From Streptosporangium sp. NBC_01495 (GTDB lineage Bacteria > Actinomycetota > Actinomycetes > Streptosporangiales > Streptosporangiaceae): a DNA stretch of 64,000 bases. The notes beneath the pieces were generated by a model, which was not told the origin of the DNA, did not search any database, and was given only the letters and a program-made list of their open reading frames with translations. The DNA lies in contig NZ_CP109430.1 in NCBI RefSeq assembly GCF_036250735.1, positions 8,432,001 through 8,496,000 on the forward strand, given 5' to 3'. Positions 28,393 through 36,346 of the stretch are shown one piece after another. The translations under genes were made by a program, and so were the position numbers. How positions within the stretch are numbered: the first letter of the stretch is position 1; each line of letters starts with the position of its first letter.

Positions 28393-29766
28393 ATGGCGCT
28401 GACAGGACGGGCCGCGCTGCTGGCGCTGCTGGGCACCCTGGTCGTGCTGTTCGCCCCCCGGCCGGGGCCGGCCGTGGCCGGGGTCGCGCTGCTCATCGTG
28501 GCGCTGGTCGCGGTCGACCTGCTGCTGGCCGGGAGCGTGCGCCCGCTGCGCTTCACCCGCTCGGGCGAGCGGCTGGTACGGCTCGGCGAGTCGGTCGCGG
28601 TCGAGCTGATCGTGGAGAACCCCGGCCCCCGCCGGGCGCGCGGCGTGCTCAGGGACGCCTGGCCGCCCTCCGCGGGTGCCACGCCCCGGCACCTGCCGCT
28701 GGACGTACCCCCCGGGGAGCGCCGCCGGCTGGTCACGACGCTCACCCCCACCCGCAGGGGCGACCGCGAGGCGGTCACGGTGACGGTGCGGACGCTGGGC
28801 CCGCTGGGCATGGCGGCCCGCCAGGGCTCGCACCGGGTGCCCTGGTCGGTCAGGGTGCTGCCGCCCTTCCTCAGCCGCAAGCACCTGCCCGCCAAGCTGT
28901 CCAGGCTCAGGGAGCTGGAGGGCCGGCACCCGTCGATGATCCGGGGGCAGGGCACCGAGTTCGACTCGCTGCGGGAGTACGTGGTCGGCGACGACGTCCG
29001 TTCGATCGACTGGCGGGCCACCGCGCGCCGCGACGACGTCGTGGTCCGCACCTGGCGGCCCGAGCGCGACCGGCGGGTGCTGATCGTGCTCGACACCGGC
29101 CGTACCTCGGCCGGACGGGTGGGCACCGCGCCGATCCCGCTGGCGGGAGAGGTGCCCATGACCGGCGGGACCGGCGGGGTCGCGGGGTCGCGGATCGTGC
29201 CCGGCTGGCCCCGCCTCGACTGGTCGATGGACGCGGCGCTGCTGCTGGCCGCCCTGGCCTCCCGCGCGGGCGACCGGGTCGACTTCATGGCCCACGACCG
29301 GGGAGTGCGCGCCTGGGTGTCCGGCACCGGCCGTACGGAGCTGCTGTCGTCGCTGGTCAACACCATGGCCCCGATCGAGGCCGAGCTGGTCGAGGCCGAC
29401 TCGGCGGGGATGGTCGCGGCCGTCATGTCGCGGGCCAGGCGGCGCTGCCTGGTCGTCGTGCTGACCGACCTCAACCCGGCGGCGCTGGAGGAGGGTCTTC
29501 TGCTGGTCCTTCCCCGCCTCTCCTCGCGGCACCTGGTGCTCCTGGCCGCCGTCTCCGACCCGCAGGTGGCCGAGATGGCCGCCGGGCGCGGCACCTCCGA
29601 GCTGGTCTACGGCGCGGCGGCGGCCGAGCACCTCAGCGCGGGACGGCGCAGGATCACCGCACTGCTGCGCCGCCAGGGCGTGGAGGTCGTGGACACCGCC
29701 CCCGAGCAGATCGCCCCGGCCCTGGCCGACGCCTACCTGGCGCTGAAGGCGGCCGGCCGGCTCTGA
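28393..29766 (+). CDS. DUF58-domain protein, MoxR partner
   Basis: 457 aa. Two N-terminal membrane helices (~5-45) precede a beta-rich region, then the DUF58 motif EFDSLREYVVGDDVRSIDWRATAR (~193-216) and a VWA-like fold. The MIDAS-like site reads VLDTGRTSAG instead of the classic DxSxS. It is the probable partner of MoxR. It ends the operon; 130 bases separate it from convergent spoIIM, without a convincing hairpin. Confidence 0.9.
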   Translation: MALTGRAALLALLGTLVVLFAPRPGPAVAGVALLIVALVAVDLLLAGSVRPLRFTRSGERLVRLGESVAVELIVENPGPRRARGVLRDAWPPSAGATPRHLPLDVPPGERRRLVTTLTPTRRGDREAVTVTVRTLGPLGMAARQGSHRVPWSVRVLPPFLSRKHLPAKLSRLRELEGRHPSMIRGQGTEFDSLREYVVGDDVRSIDWRATARRDDVVVRTWRPERDRRVLIVLDTGRTSAGRVGTAPIPLAGEVPMTGGTGGVAGSRIVPGWPRLDWSMDAALLLAALASRAGDRVDFMAHDRGVRAWVSGTGRTELLSSLVNTMAPIEAELVEADSAGMVAAVMSRARRRCLVVVLTDLNPAALEEGLLLVLPRLSSRHLVLLAAVSDPQVAEMAAGRGTSELVYGAAAAEHLSAGRRRITALLRRQGVEVVDTAPEQIAPALADAYLALKAAGRL

Positions 29767-29896
29767 CGCAGCCTCCCGGCGGGCGTCCGGACACCCTCAA
29801 AAGGGCACGGGGCGCCCAGCCGGTGACGGGAACGGGATCCGGGAGACGCTCAGCGGTGACGGGGGCGAGGTCCCTGGTGGGGCGCCCGGTGGGGGC

Positions 29897-30892
29897 TCAG
29901 CCCGCGCTGGGGGCCTGGTCGGGGGCGCGCTCCACGTCGCCGCTCTCTCCCGCGGCCACGGCCCGGCGGCCGAAGAAGATCACGTAGGCGAGGAAGGCGA
30001 CCTCCGCGACCACCCCGATCCCGATCCGCGCCCAGGTGGGCAACCCCGAGGGGGTGACCAGGCCCTCGATCAGCCCGGATACGAGCAGCACCACGACCAG
30101 GCCGAGGGCCACGCTCATCACGGCCCTGCCCTGCTCGGCCAGGGCCTCGACACGCCTGCGCGGGCCGGGGTCGACGACCGTCCAGCCGAGGCGCATGCCG
30201 ACGGCCGCGGCGAGGAACACCGCGGTCAGCTCCAGCAGGCCGTGCGGGGTGATCAGCCCGAAGAAGATGTCGAGCTTGCCGCGCGAGGCCATCAGCCCGG
30301 CGGAGACGGCCACGTTGAACGCGTTCTCCCACAGGACGTAAGGGATCGGCAGGCCGAGCAGGATGGACATCATGATGACCTGCATCGAGACCCAGGCGTT
30401 GTTGACCCAGACCTGCCCGGCGAAGGAGGTCGCCGGGTTCTCCGAGTAGTAGTCGGCGAAGTCGTGGTCGACGAGCTGGGTGATCTGCTCGGGGGTGGCT
30501 ATCGCCGCCTGGACGTCGGGATTCTCCCCCACCCAGACCGCGACGACCGTGGAGACCAGCAGGAACGCGACGCTCGTGGCCAGCCACCACCGGCGGGCCC
30601 GGTAGGCGACCACCGGGAAGGAGACCGTGAAGAAGCGGACGAACTCCCGCCAGGCCGGGGTGTGCGCCCCGGTCACGGCGGAGCGGGCGCGGGCGACGAG
30701 CGCCGACAGGCGGCCCACCAGGATCGGGTCGGCGGAGGCCGAGCGGACGAGGGACAGGTGCGTGGCCACCCGCTGGTAGAGGTCGACCAGTTCGTCGACC
30801 TCGGCGCCGTCCAGCGAGCCGCGCCGCCGGACCAGGTCCTCGAGGCGGTCCCAGGCGGGCCGGTGCGCGGTGACGAAGGCGTCGATGTCCAC
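29897..30892 (-). CDS. Stage II sporulation protein M-like membrane protein
   Basis: 331 aa from a GTG. It has a cytoplasmic N-terminal helix bundle (~1-95) and about five membrane helices (for example WWLATSVAFLLVSTVVAVWVG). The SpoIIM core includes FFGLITPHGLLELTAVFLAAAVGMRLGW. In Bacillus, SpoIIM works with peptidoglycan hydrolases during engulfment; in actinobacteria the protein accompanies MoxR/DUF58/RDD genes. TAGGCT ends 6 nt before the GTG with no Shine-Dalgarno, which suggests a leaderless mRNA. The RDD gene starts divergently 38 bases away. Confidence 0.9.
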   Translation of the reverse strand: MDIDAFVTAHRPAWDRLEDLVRRRGSLDGAEVDELVDLYQRVATHLSLVRSASADPILVGRLSALVARARSAVTGAHTPAWREFVRFFTVSFPVVAYRARRWWLATSVAFLLVSTVVAVWVGENPDVQAAIATPEQITQLVDHDFADYYSENPATSFAGQVWVNNAWVSMQVIMMSILLGLPIPYVLWENAFNVAVSAGLMASRGKLDIFFGLITPHGLLELTAVFLAAAVGMRLGWTVVDPGPRRRVEALAEQGRAVMSVALGLVVVLLVSGLIEGLVTPSGLPTWARIGIGVVAEVAFLAYVIFFGRRAVAAGESGDVERAPDQAPSAG

Positions 30893-30898
30893 GCGGGC

Positions 30899-30904
30899 AG
30901 CCTA
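30899..30904 (-). promoter_or_regulatory. -10 element of the leaderless spoIIM-like promoter
   Basis: TAGGCT on the minus strand ends 6 nt before the GTG at 30892. It faces away from the RDD -10 only 18 bases off, so the two promoters share their upstream DNA. Confidence 0.55.
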
Positions 30905-30916
30905 TCCAGTCGAAGG

Positions 30917-30922
30917 TAGGGT
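30917..30922 (+). promoter_or_regulatory. -10 element of the leaderless RDD-gene promoter
   Basis: TAGGGT ends 7 nt before the GTG at 30930, with no Shine-Dalgarno between. Confidence 0.55.
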
Positions 30923-30929
30923 GCTGATT

Positions 30930-32111
30930 GTGTCCGATGTCGTAACCGGCGAGGCCGTGGTCGTCGAGGTCCGCGTCGCCCAGCTCCCGAGCAGGGCCGC
31001 GGCGCTGCTGATCGACATGACGCTCCAGGTCGTGACGCTGCTGGGCGCCTCCCTGCTGGTCGGCAGCCTGGGATTCCTGAACGATCCGGCGCTGACCACG
31101 ATGGTCTACATCGTGCTCACCGTGCTCGTGGTCGTCGGCTACCCGGTGGCCTTCGAGACGCTCACGCGCGGGCGCAGCCTGGGCAAGCTCGCGCTGGGGC
31201 TCCGGGTCGTCAGCGACGACGGCGGCCCCGAGCGGTTCCGGCAGGCCCTGTTCCGCGGGCTGGCGGGGGTCCTGGAGTTCTGGATGCTCAGCGGCGCCCC
31301 CGCGCTGATCAGCTCGCTCATCTCGGAGAAGGGCAAGCGGCTCGGCGACATCTTCTCCGGCACCATCGTGATCTCCGAACGCGCCCCGCGACAGTACGGG
31401 CCGCCGCTGGACATGCCGCCGATGCTCGCCCCGTGGGCGGCGACGCTGGAGCTGTCGCGGCTGCCCGAGCAGGTCGCGGCCACCGCGAGGCAGTACCTCA
31501 TGCGCTGGCACGACCTGACCCCCGCCGTCCAGCACGAGATGGGCGTGCGCATCGCCACCGAGATGTCGGCCTTCGTGTCCCCGCCCGCACCGCCCGGTGT
31601 GCCGCCGTTCGCCTACCTGACCGCCGTCCTGGCCGAGCGCCGCCGCCGCGAGCAGGCGCGCCTGGCCCAGCAAACCGGCGCGCACCGGCAGGCCCGGCAG
31701 TGGACAGGCCCGCAGGGGGCCGATCAGTGGCGATCCGGTCAGCAGTGGCCCGGCCACGCCCCACCCCCGCCGCCCCAGCCGTCCCCGTCGTTCCAGCCCC
31801 ACCCGGCTCACGCGCCGTCGTTCCAGCCCCACCCGGCCGCGCCGCCACCGTACGCGCACCCTGGGGCCACAGGCGGGCCGTACGCGCCTCCGGCCCCCGG
31901 AGGTCAGCCGTACCCTCCCGCCCCGTACGCGCCTCCCGGATCGGTGTCTCAGCCCCACCCGCGGCCCGCCTACCAACCGGCGCAGCCGCGGATCCCCCTC
32001 CCTCCCCCGGCTGGACCGCCGCATCCGGCACCTCCGCCCCCGCCGCCCGCGGTCCGGCCCCCCGCGCGGGAGCCCGACCCCACGCCCGGCGGGTTCGTCC
32101 CTCCCGCCTGA
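30930..32111 (+). CDS. RDD-family membrane protein with Pro-rich tail
   Basis: 393 aa from the GTG at 30930 (protein begins MSDVVTGEAVVVEVRVAQLPSRAAALLIDM). The RDD domain with its Arg and two Asp (SRAAALLID, then GRSLGKLALGLRVV and RLGDIFSGTIV) spans ~20-150 with three helices. A soluble region to ~250 leads to a ~140-residue Pro/Gln/His/Ala-rich tail with two FQPHPA repeats. RDD proteins are thought to be small-molecule or ion transporters, but evidence is thin. It belongs to the same neighbourhood as SpoIIM/DUF58/MoxR. Confidence 0.87.
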   Translation: MSDVVTGEAVVVEVRVAQLPSRAAALLIDMTLQVVTLLGASLLVGSLGFLNDPALTTMVYIVLTVLVVVGYPVAFETLTRGRSLGKLALGLRVVSDDGGPERFRQALFRGLAGVLEFWMLSGAPALISSLISEKGKRLGDIFSGTIVISERAPRQYGPPLDMPPMLAPWAATLELSRLPEQVAATARQYLMRWHDLTPAVQHEMGVRIATEMSAFVSPPAPPGVPPFAYLTAVLAERRRREQARLAQQTGAHRQARQWTGPQGADQWRSGQQWPGHAPPPPPQPSPSFQPHPAHAPSFQPHPAAPPPYAHPGATGGPYAPPAPGGQPYPPAPYAPPGSVSQPHPRPAYQPAQPRIPLPPPAGPPHPAPPPPPPAVRPPAREPDPTPGGFVPPA

Positions 32112-32224
32112 CCTCCCGCCCCGCACGCCTCCCGCCGCACGCCGTACGCGGACGGGCACGCCGTACGGGTCCGGCGTCGGTGGCGCGTCGCGCGGGAACG
32201 TGAACCATCGGGCGGGGAACGCGA

Positions 32225-32256
32225 AAAGGGGCGGTGGGAAGGCCCGCCGCCCCTTT
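32225..32256. terminator. Terminator between the convergent RDD and LVIVD genes
   Basis: AAAGGGGCGGTGGG pairs with CCCGCCGCCCCTTT (one mismatch in 14) around an AAGG loop. On the minus strand the hairpin is followed by TTTTC, giving a short U-run for the LVIVD transcript. Confidence 0.8.
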
Positions 32257-32311
32257 CCTCAGTTCCTCATGGGTGACCTCGTCCCCCTGGGGGGATGGCC
32301 GCGCCGGACGG

Positions 32312-33700
32312 TCAGTGGTGGCCGTGCTCCCCGTAGGAGGCCTGGGTCTGCACGTTCAGCCGGTCCAGGCGGACGCCCTTGGCCGGGTCGGTGCGGCGGT
32401 CGTCGATCTTGAGAACGTCCAGCCCCCTGCGGAAGTCGCTGGCGTAGATGTAGCCGTTGTAGTAGTACGCGGACCAGATGCCGCCGCCTCCGCCGGTGGG
32501 CTCGGGACCGCGCTCGAAGAAGCCGATCTCCTTCGGACGGGACGAGTCGGTGAAGTCCACGAAGGAGACGCCGCCCTGGTACCAGGCCTGGACCATGATG
32601 TCCTTGCCCTTGACCGGGATCAGCGAGCCGTTGTGCGCGACGCAGTTCTCGGTGTCGGCCTGGTGACGACCGATCTTGAAGTAGCCCTTGAAGACCAGCT
32701 TGCCGCGGACGATGTCGTAGTAGGCGTTGGCGCCGCGGTTCGGGCCGGTGGCCTCGTTGCAGGTGGCCGCGCCGCCACCGCCGAGCTCGTCGGTGAAGAC
32801 GACCTTGTTGCCCTTGTTATTGAACGTCGCCGAGTGCCAGAACGCGAAGTTCGGGTCGGTGGTCCGCGCGGTGATCACCGGGTTCTCCCGGTCGGAGATG
32901 TCGAACAGGACGCCGTCACCCATGCAGGCTCCGGCCGCGATGTCCTTCTCCGCGTAGACGGTGATGTCGTGGCAGCCGCTGGTCGGCAGCAGCAGGCCCG
33001 GCTGCGTCTCGTTGCCGCCGTCGGGGAAGACGACCGGCGTCTTGACCACGGCCGCGTCGGTCGGGGTGCGCAGCGGCACCTTGATGACCGAGATCTTGTC
33101 GTGCGGCGGCTGGCAGTCGGGGAACACCGCGCTCGGGTTGTAGGAGGAGACGTAGAGGTAGACGTTGCGCCGGTCCCTCGACTTGCCGGGGACGAGTGTC
33201 AGCGTGTGGGAGCCGCAGTTGGTCTCGACCGACTTGATGTACTTGGGGTTCTTCTTGTCGCTGATGTCGAAGATCCGGACGCCTTCCCACGACTCCTTGA
33301 CGTCGGCCGGCTGGGCGACGCTGTTGCAGGAGTCGTCGCTGCGGGAGTTGTCGACCGCGGCGAACAGCAGGTCGCCGTAGACCGACACGTCCATCTGGGA
33401 GCCGGGGCACAGGACTCCGCTGACGAGCTTGGCGCGCCTCGGGTTCCTGATGTCGTAGATCGAGAAGCCGCCGTAGTTGCCAACGTAAGCGTAGTCACCT
33501 TGGAAGGCGATGTCGCTGTTGGTGGTGGCCTCAAGGCCGGGGAGCTTGGGCAGGGTGCCCACGTGCGTCACGTTGGGGCTGGTGACGACCTCGCCGGGCG
33601 GGGGAATGTCGGCGGCCTGGGCCGAGACCGTGGACATCAGCATCGCGGCGGCCGTGGCCGCCACTACCAACGCCCGGACGGTCCTTCGGGGAGCGAACAC
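32312..33700 (-). CDS. Secreted LVIVD-repeat beta-propeller protein, copy 1
   Basis: 462 aa from the GTG at 33700, chosen for AAGGAGG seven bases upstream. A Sec signal (RALVVAATAAAMLMSTVSAQA) ends near residue 30. The mature part is built of LVIVD-type propeller blades such as GDYAYVGNYGGFSIYDIRNP and GVRIFDISDKKNPKYIKSV. Eight Cys are shared with its neighbour and probably form disulfides outside the cell. The tail ends EHGHH. It is a close paralogue of the next gene (33985-35421). Function unknown; the His tail and the nearby DUF305 protein hint at metal binding. Confidence 0.86.
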   Translation of the reverse strand: MFAPRRTVRALVVAATAAAMLMSTVSAQAADIPPPGEVVTSPNVTHVGTLPKLPGLEATTNSDIAFQGDYAYVGNYGGFSIYDIRNPRRAKLVSGVLCPGSQMDVSVYGDLLFAAVDNSRSDDSCNSVAQPADVKESWEGVRIFDISDKKNPKYIKSVETNCGSHTLTLVPGKSRDRRNVYLYVSSYNPSAVFPDCQPPHDKISVIKVPLRTPTDAAVVKTPVVFPDGGNETQPGLLLPTSGCHDITVYAEKDIAAGACMGDGVLFDISDRENPVITARTTDPNFAFWHSATFNNKGNKVVFTDELGGGGAATCNEATGPNRGANAYYDIVRGKLVFKGYFKIGRHQADTENCVAHNGSLIPVKGKDIMVQAWYQGGVSFVDFTDSSRPKEIGFFERGPEPTGGGGGIWSAYYYNGYIYASDFRRGLDVLKIDDRRTDPAKGVRLDRLNVQTQASYGEHGHH

Positions 33701-33730
33701 TCGGGTGCCTCCTTGGAGCGGACATAAGGC

Positions 33731-33743
33731 ATGCATAAATTAG
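33731..33743 (-). promoter_or_regulatory. AT-rich motif upstream of LVIVD copy 1
   Basis: CTAATTTATGCAT on the minus strand, 30 bases before the GTG. TAATTT within it fits a -10 box. The same 13-mer occurs at 62223-62235, and TTTATGCA recurs before LVIVD copy 2. Confidence 0.45.
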
Positions 33744-33888
33744 CAAATCGTCCCTCCTGACAGCCGGACCGACGGAGCATGACTTTGTCACAATAAAATA
33801 TGAGGCGATCTCTTTACTAAGGCCCCGGAAAAGTTTACGGTCGATGTCCCTTACGTGATCCTTCCGGGCGTTCCCGGCCCTCACGCAC

Positions 33889-33927
33889 GAAGGCCACCGG
33901 GCGCTCGGCGAGCGCCCGGTGGCCTTC
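33889..33927. terminator. Terminator after LVIVD copy 2
   Basis: A near-perfect inverted repeat with 19-base arms (GAAGGCCACCGGGCGCTCG and its complement) around one base, lying 58 bases past the stop of LVIVD copy 2. It separates the two LVIVD genes into different transcripts. Confidence 0.8.
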
Positions 33928-33984
33928 CCTCACTGGTGGCCGTGGTCGTTGTCAGAGGTCAACGGCCATGACCGCCGTCAGAGA

Positions 33985-35421
33985 TCAGTGATCGTGGCCG
34001 TGGTCGTGACCGTGGCCGTTCTCACGGTAGGACGCCTGGGTCTGCGCGTTCAGGGTGCCGAACTTGACCTTCTCGGCCTTGTCCGTACGCCGATCGTTGA
34101 TCTTCAGGACGTCGAGGCCGAGGTTGAAGTCGCTGCCGTAGATGTGGCCGTCGTAGTAGTACGCGGACCAGAAGCCGCCGCTGAGCGCGGGGGCGGTGTT
34201 GTCGGGGCCGCGCTCGAAGAACGCGATCTCCTGCGGCTTGGTGGAGTCGGTGAAGTCGACGACCGAGATGCCGCCCTGGTACCAGGCCTGGACCATGATG
34301 TCCTTGCCCTTGACCGGGATCAGCGAGCCGTTGTGCGCGACGCAGTTCTCGGTGTCGGCCTGGTGGCGAGCGATCTTGAAGTAGCTCTTGAAGGCGAACT
34401 GGCCGCCCTCGATGTCGTAGTAGGCGTTGGCGCCGCGGTTCGGGCCGATCGCCTCGTTGCAGGTGGCCGAGGTGCCGCCGCCGAGCTCGTCGGTGAAGAT
34501 CACCTTGGTGCCCTCGTTGTTGAACGTCGCCGAGTGCCAGAACGCGAAGTTCTCGTCGTCACGGACCGTGGCGGTGACCTTCGGCTCGACCGGGTTGGAG
34601 ATGTCCATCAGGATGCCCTCGCCCATGCAGGCTCCGGCGGCGATGTCCTTCTCCGGGTACGCGGTGATGTCGTGGCAGCCGCTCGTCGCCGAGGTGCGGT
34701 AGGGGTAGGGCAGGGTCTCGCCCGGGTTGCCACCCTCGGGGAACAGCACCGGCGTGGCGGCGACCGCGGCGGACGCCGGGTCGCGCAGCGGAACCTTGAT
34801 GATCGAGATCTTGTCGTGCGGCGGCTGGCAGTCGGGGAACGACGCGCTCGGGCTGTAGGAGGAGACGTACACGTAGACGTTCCTGCGGTCCCTGCCCTTG
34901 CCCGGGACCAGGGTCAGCGTGTGCGAACCGCAGTTGGTCTCGACGGACTTGACGTACTTGGGGTTCTTCTTGTCCTTGACGTCGAAGATCCGGACGCCTT
35001 CCCACGAATCCTTGTTCGCCGCGCTCTGGCCGACGCTGCTGCAGGAGTCGTTGTTGCGCGACGAGTCGACGGCGGCGAAGAGAAGGTCGCCGTAGACCGC
35101 CAGGTCCATCTGCCCACCGGGGCAGACGACCGAGCTGACCAGAGAGGTCCTGCTGGGCTTCTTGATGTCGTAGATCGAGAAGCCGCTGTAGTTGCCGACG
35201 TAGGCGTAGTCGTCCTGGAACGCCATGTCGGTGTTGATGTCCGTCAGTGCGGCCGGCTTGACCACGTTGAGAACATGTTCGATGTTCGCGCTCTTGGCGA
35301 TCTCACCGGGTGCCGGGATGTCGGCTGCCTGCGCGGGGAACGCGGCAAGCGCCGTCGCGACGGCGACCCCGGCCACGAACAGGAAGCGGCCGGTCAGGCC
35401 CTTCCTGAGGGGGGTGGACAC
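33985..35421 (-). CDS. Secreted LVIVD-repeat beta-propeller protein, copy 2
   Basis: 478 aa from the GTG at 35421, with AAGGAGG seven bases upstream. The signal sequence FLFVAGVAVATALAAFPAQA is followed by the same blade series as copy 1 (GDYAYVGN vs DDYAYVGN; GVRIFDVKDKKNPKYVKSV), with most residues identical and all eight Cys conserved. It differs mainly in a longer His-rich tail, ENGHGHDHGHDH. The divergent DUF305 gene starts 182 bases away. A recent tandem duplication is likely. Confidence 0.87.
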   Translation of the reverse strand: MSTPLRKGLTGRFLFVAGVAVATALAAFPAQAADIPAPGEIAKSANIEHVLNVVKPAALTDINTDMAFQDDYAYVGNYSGFSIYDIKKPSRTSLVSSVVCPGGQMDLAVYGDLLFAAVDSSRNNDSCSSVGQSAANKDSWEGVRIFDVKDKKNPKYVKSVETNCGSHTLTLVPGKGRDRRNVYVYVSSYSPSASFPDCQPPHDKISIIKVPLRDPASAAVAATPVLFPEGGNPGETLPYPYRTSATSGCHDITAYPEKDIAAGACMGEGILMDISNPVEPKVTATVRDDENFAFWHSATFNNEGTKVIFTDELGGGTSATCNEAIGPNRGANAYYDIEGGQFAFKSYFKIARHQADTENCVAHNGSLIPVKGKDIMVQAWYQGGISVVDFTDSTKPQEIAFFERGPDNTAPALSGGFWSAYYYDGHIYGSDFNLGLDVLKINDRRTDKAEKVKFGTLNAQTQASYRENGHGHDHGHDH

Positions 35422-35440
35422 TCGTGAACCTCCTTGACAC

Positions 35441-35465
35441 ATGCACCCAATAAAAGGTGCATAAA
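35441..35465. promoter_or_regulatory. Inverted repeat and TTTATGCA motif upstream of LVIVD copy 2
   Basis: ATGCACC (35441-35447) and GGTGCAT (35456-35462) form a perfect 7-bp inverted repeat with an AT-rich 8-base spacer; the right arm continues as TGCATAAA (35458-35465), the motif shared with LVIVD copy 1. It lies 20-44 bases before the GTG, in the divergent region shared with the DUF305 gene. Confidence 0.45.
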
Positions 35466-35602
35466 CGGTTAAATGGTTCATGCTGTACGGTCGTCAGGCA
35501 AGCCGTCACAGTGTCAGCAACTGTTACCGGTGTGCGGTCTTTACGGACCGGCCCACCAGGGGTTACGGTCTTTCGCTACTGGACATTCATCAAGGAGGCC
35601 GG

Positions 35603-36241
35603 GTGCGCGTCGCGCTCATCGCCGTGATCGCCGCCCTGGCTCTCAGCGCGTGCAGCGCGTGCAGCTCGGAGCCCAAGCCGGCTCCGTCACCCCAAGCGTC
35701 GGCACCGGTGATCGTGCCGGGCAGGCCGGGTGAGGTCGCCAGGACCGTCGGCCCGAGCGAGGCCGCCACACTCGTGCCCTCGCCCACCGCCAACGCGGCC
35801 GACGTGACGTACGTCCAGAACATGGTCGTCCACCACCGGCAGGCCCTCGACATGGCCTCCCTCGCCCCGACCAGGGCCGAGCACGTCAGGCTGAAGAGCC
35901 TGGCCTCGCGCATCAAGGACTCGCAGGCGCCGGAGATCCAGTTCATGGTCTCCTGGCTCCAGCAGCAGGGCATGCAGGCTCCCGAACACCACGCCGAGCA
36001 CGACGGCATGCCCGGCATGGCCTCGCCCGAGCAGATGGAGGCGCTCAAGGCCGCCTCCGGCAAGGACTTCGACCGGCTCTTCCTCCAGCTCATGACCGCG
36101 CACCACAGGGGCGCGCTCACGATGTCCGAACAGGTCCTCGTCTCCGGCTCGCACCAGCGGATCGAGGAGCTGGCCAACGACGTCTCGGCCACCCAGAGCG
36201 CCGAGATCCGCAGGATGCAGGAGATGCAGGCCGAGCTCTGA
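35603..36241 (+). CDS. DUF305 His-rich lipoprotein
   Basis: 212 aa from the GTG at 35603, preceded by AAGGAGG with a short spacer. The lipobox LSAC lies at the end of VALIAVIAALALSAC. The DUF305 ferritin-like helical domain (~70-212) shows the paired motifs MVVHHRQALDM and MTAHHRGALTM, whose His and Met residues are likely metal ligands. A His/Met segment (APEHHAEHDGMPGM) lies between. DUF305 proteins are often near copper genes. It diverges from LVIVD copy 2, and all three genes share an AAGGAGG leader style. Confidence 0.92.
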   Translation: MRVALIAVIAALALSACSACSSEPKPAPSPQASAPVIVPGRPGEVARTVGPSEAATLVPSPTANAADVTYVQNMVVHHRQALDMASLAPTRAEHVRLKSLASRIKDSQAPEIQFMVSWLQQQGMQAPEHHAEHDGMPGMASPEQMEALKAASGKDFDRLFLQLMTAHHRGALTMSEQVLVSGSHQRIEELANDVSATQSAEIRRMQEMQAEL

Positions 36242-36260
36242 CGGCCCTCCCCGGCCCGAG

Positions 36261-36293
36261 GACCGTGCTTTGAGACCGTAGCTTCAGGACCGT
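36261..36293. repeat. Three short tandem units between DUF305 and ahcY2
   Basis: gaccgt recurs at 36261, 36274 and 36288 in units of 13-14 bases (gaccgtgctttga, gaccgtagcttcag). It lies between convergent genes. Confidence 0.5.
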
Positions 36294-36346
36294 GAACGAC
36301 GGTCGTCCCCCGGTCCCCGTACGGGCGCCCGCGGCGTGGAGCCCGA

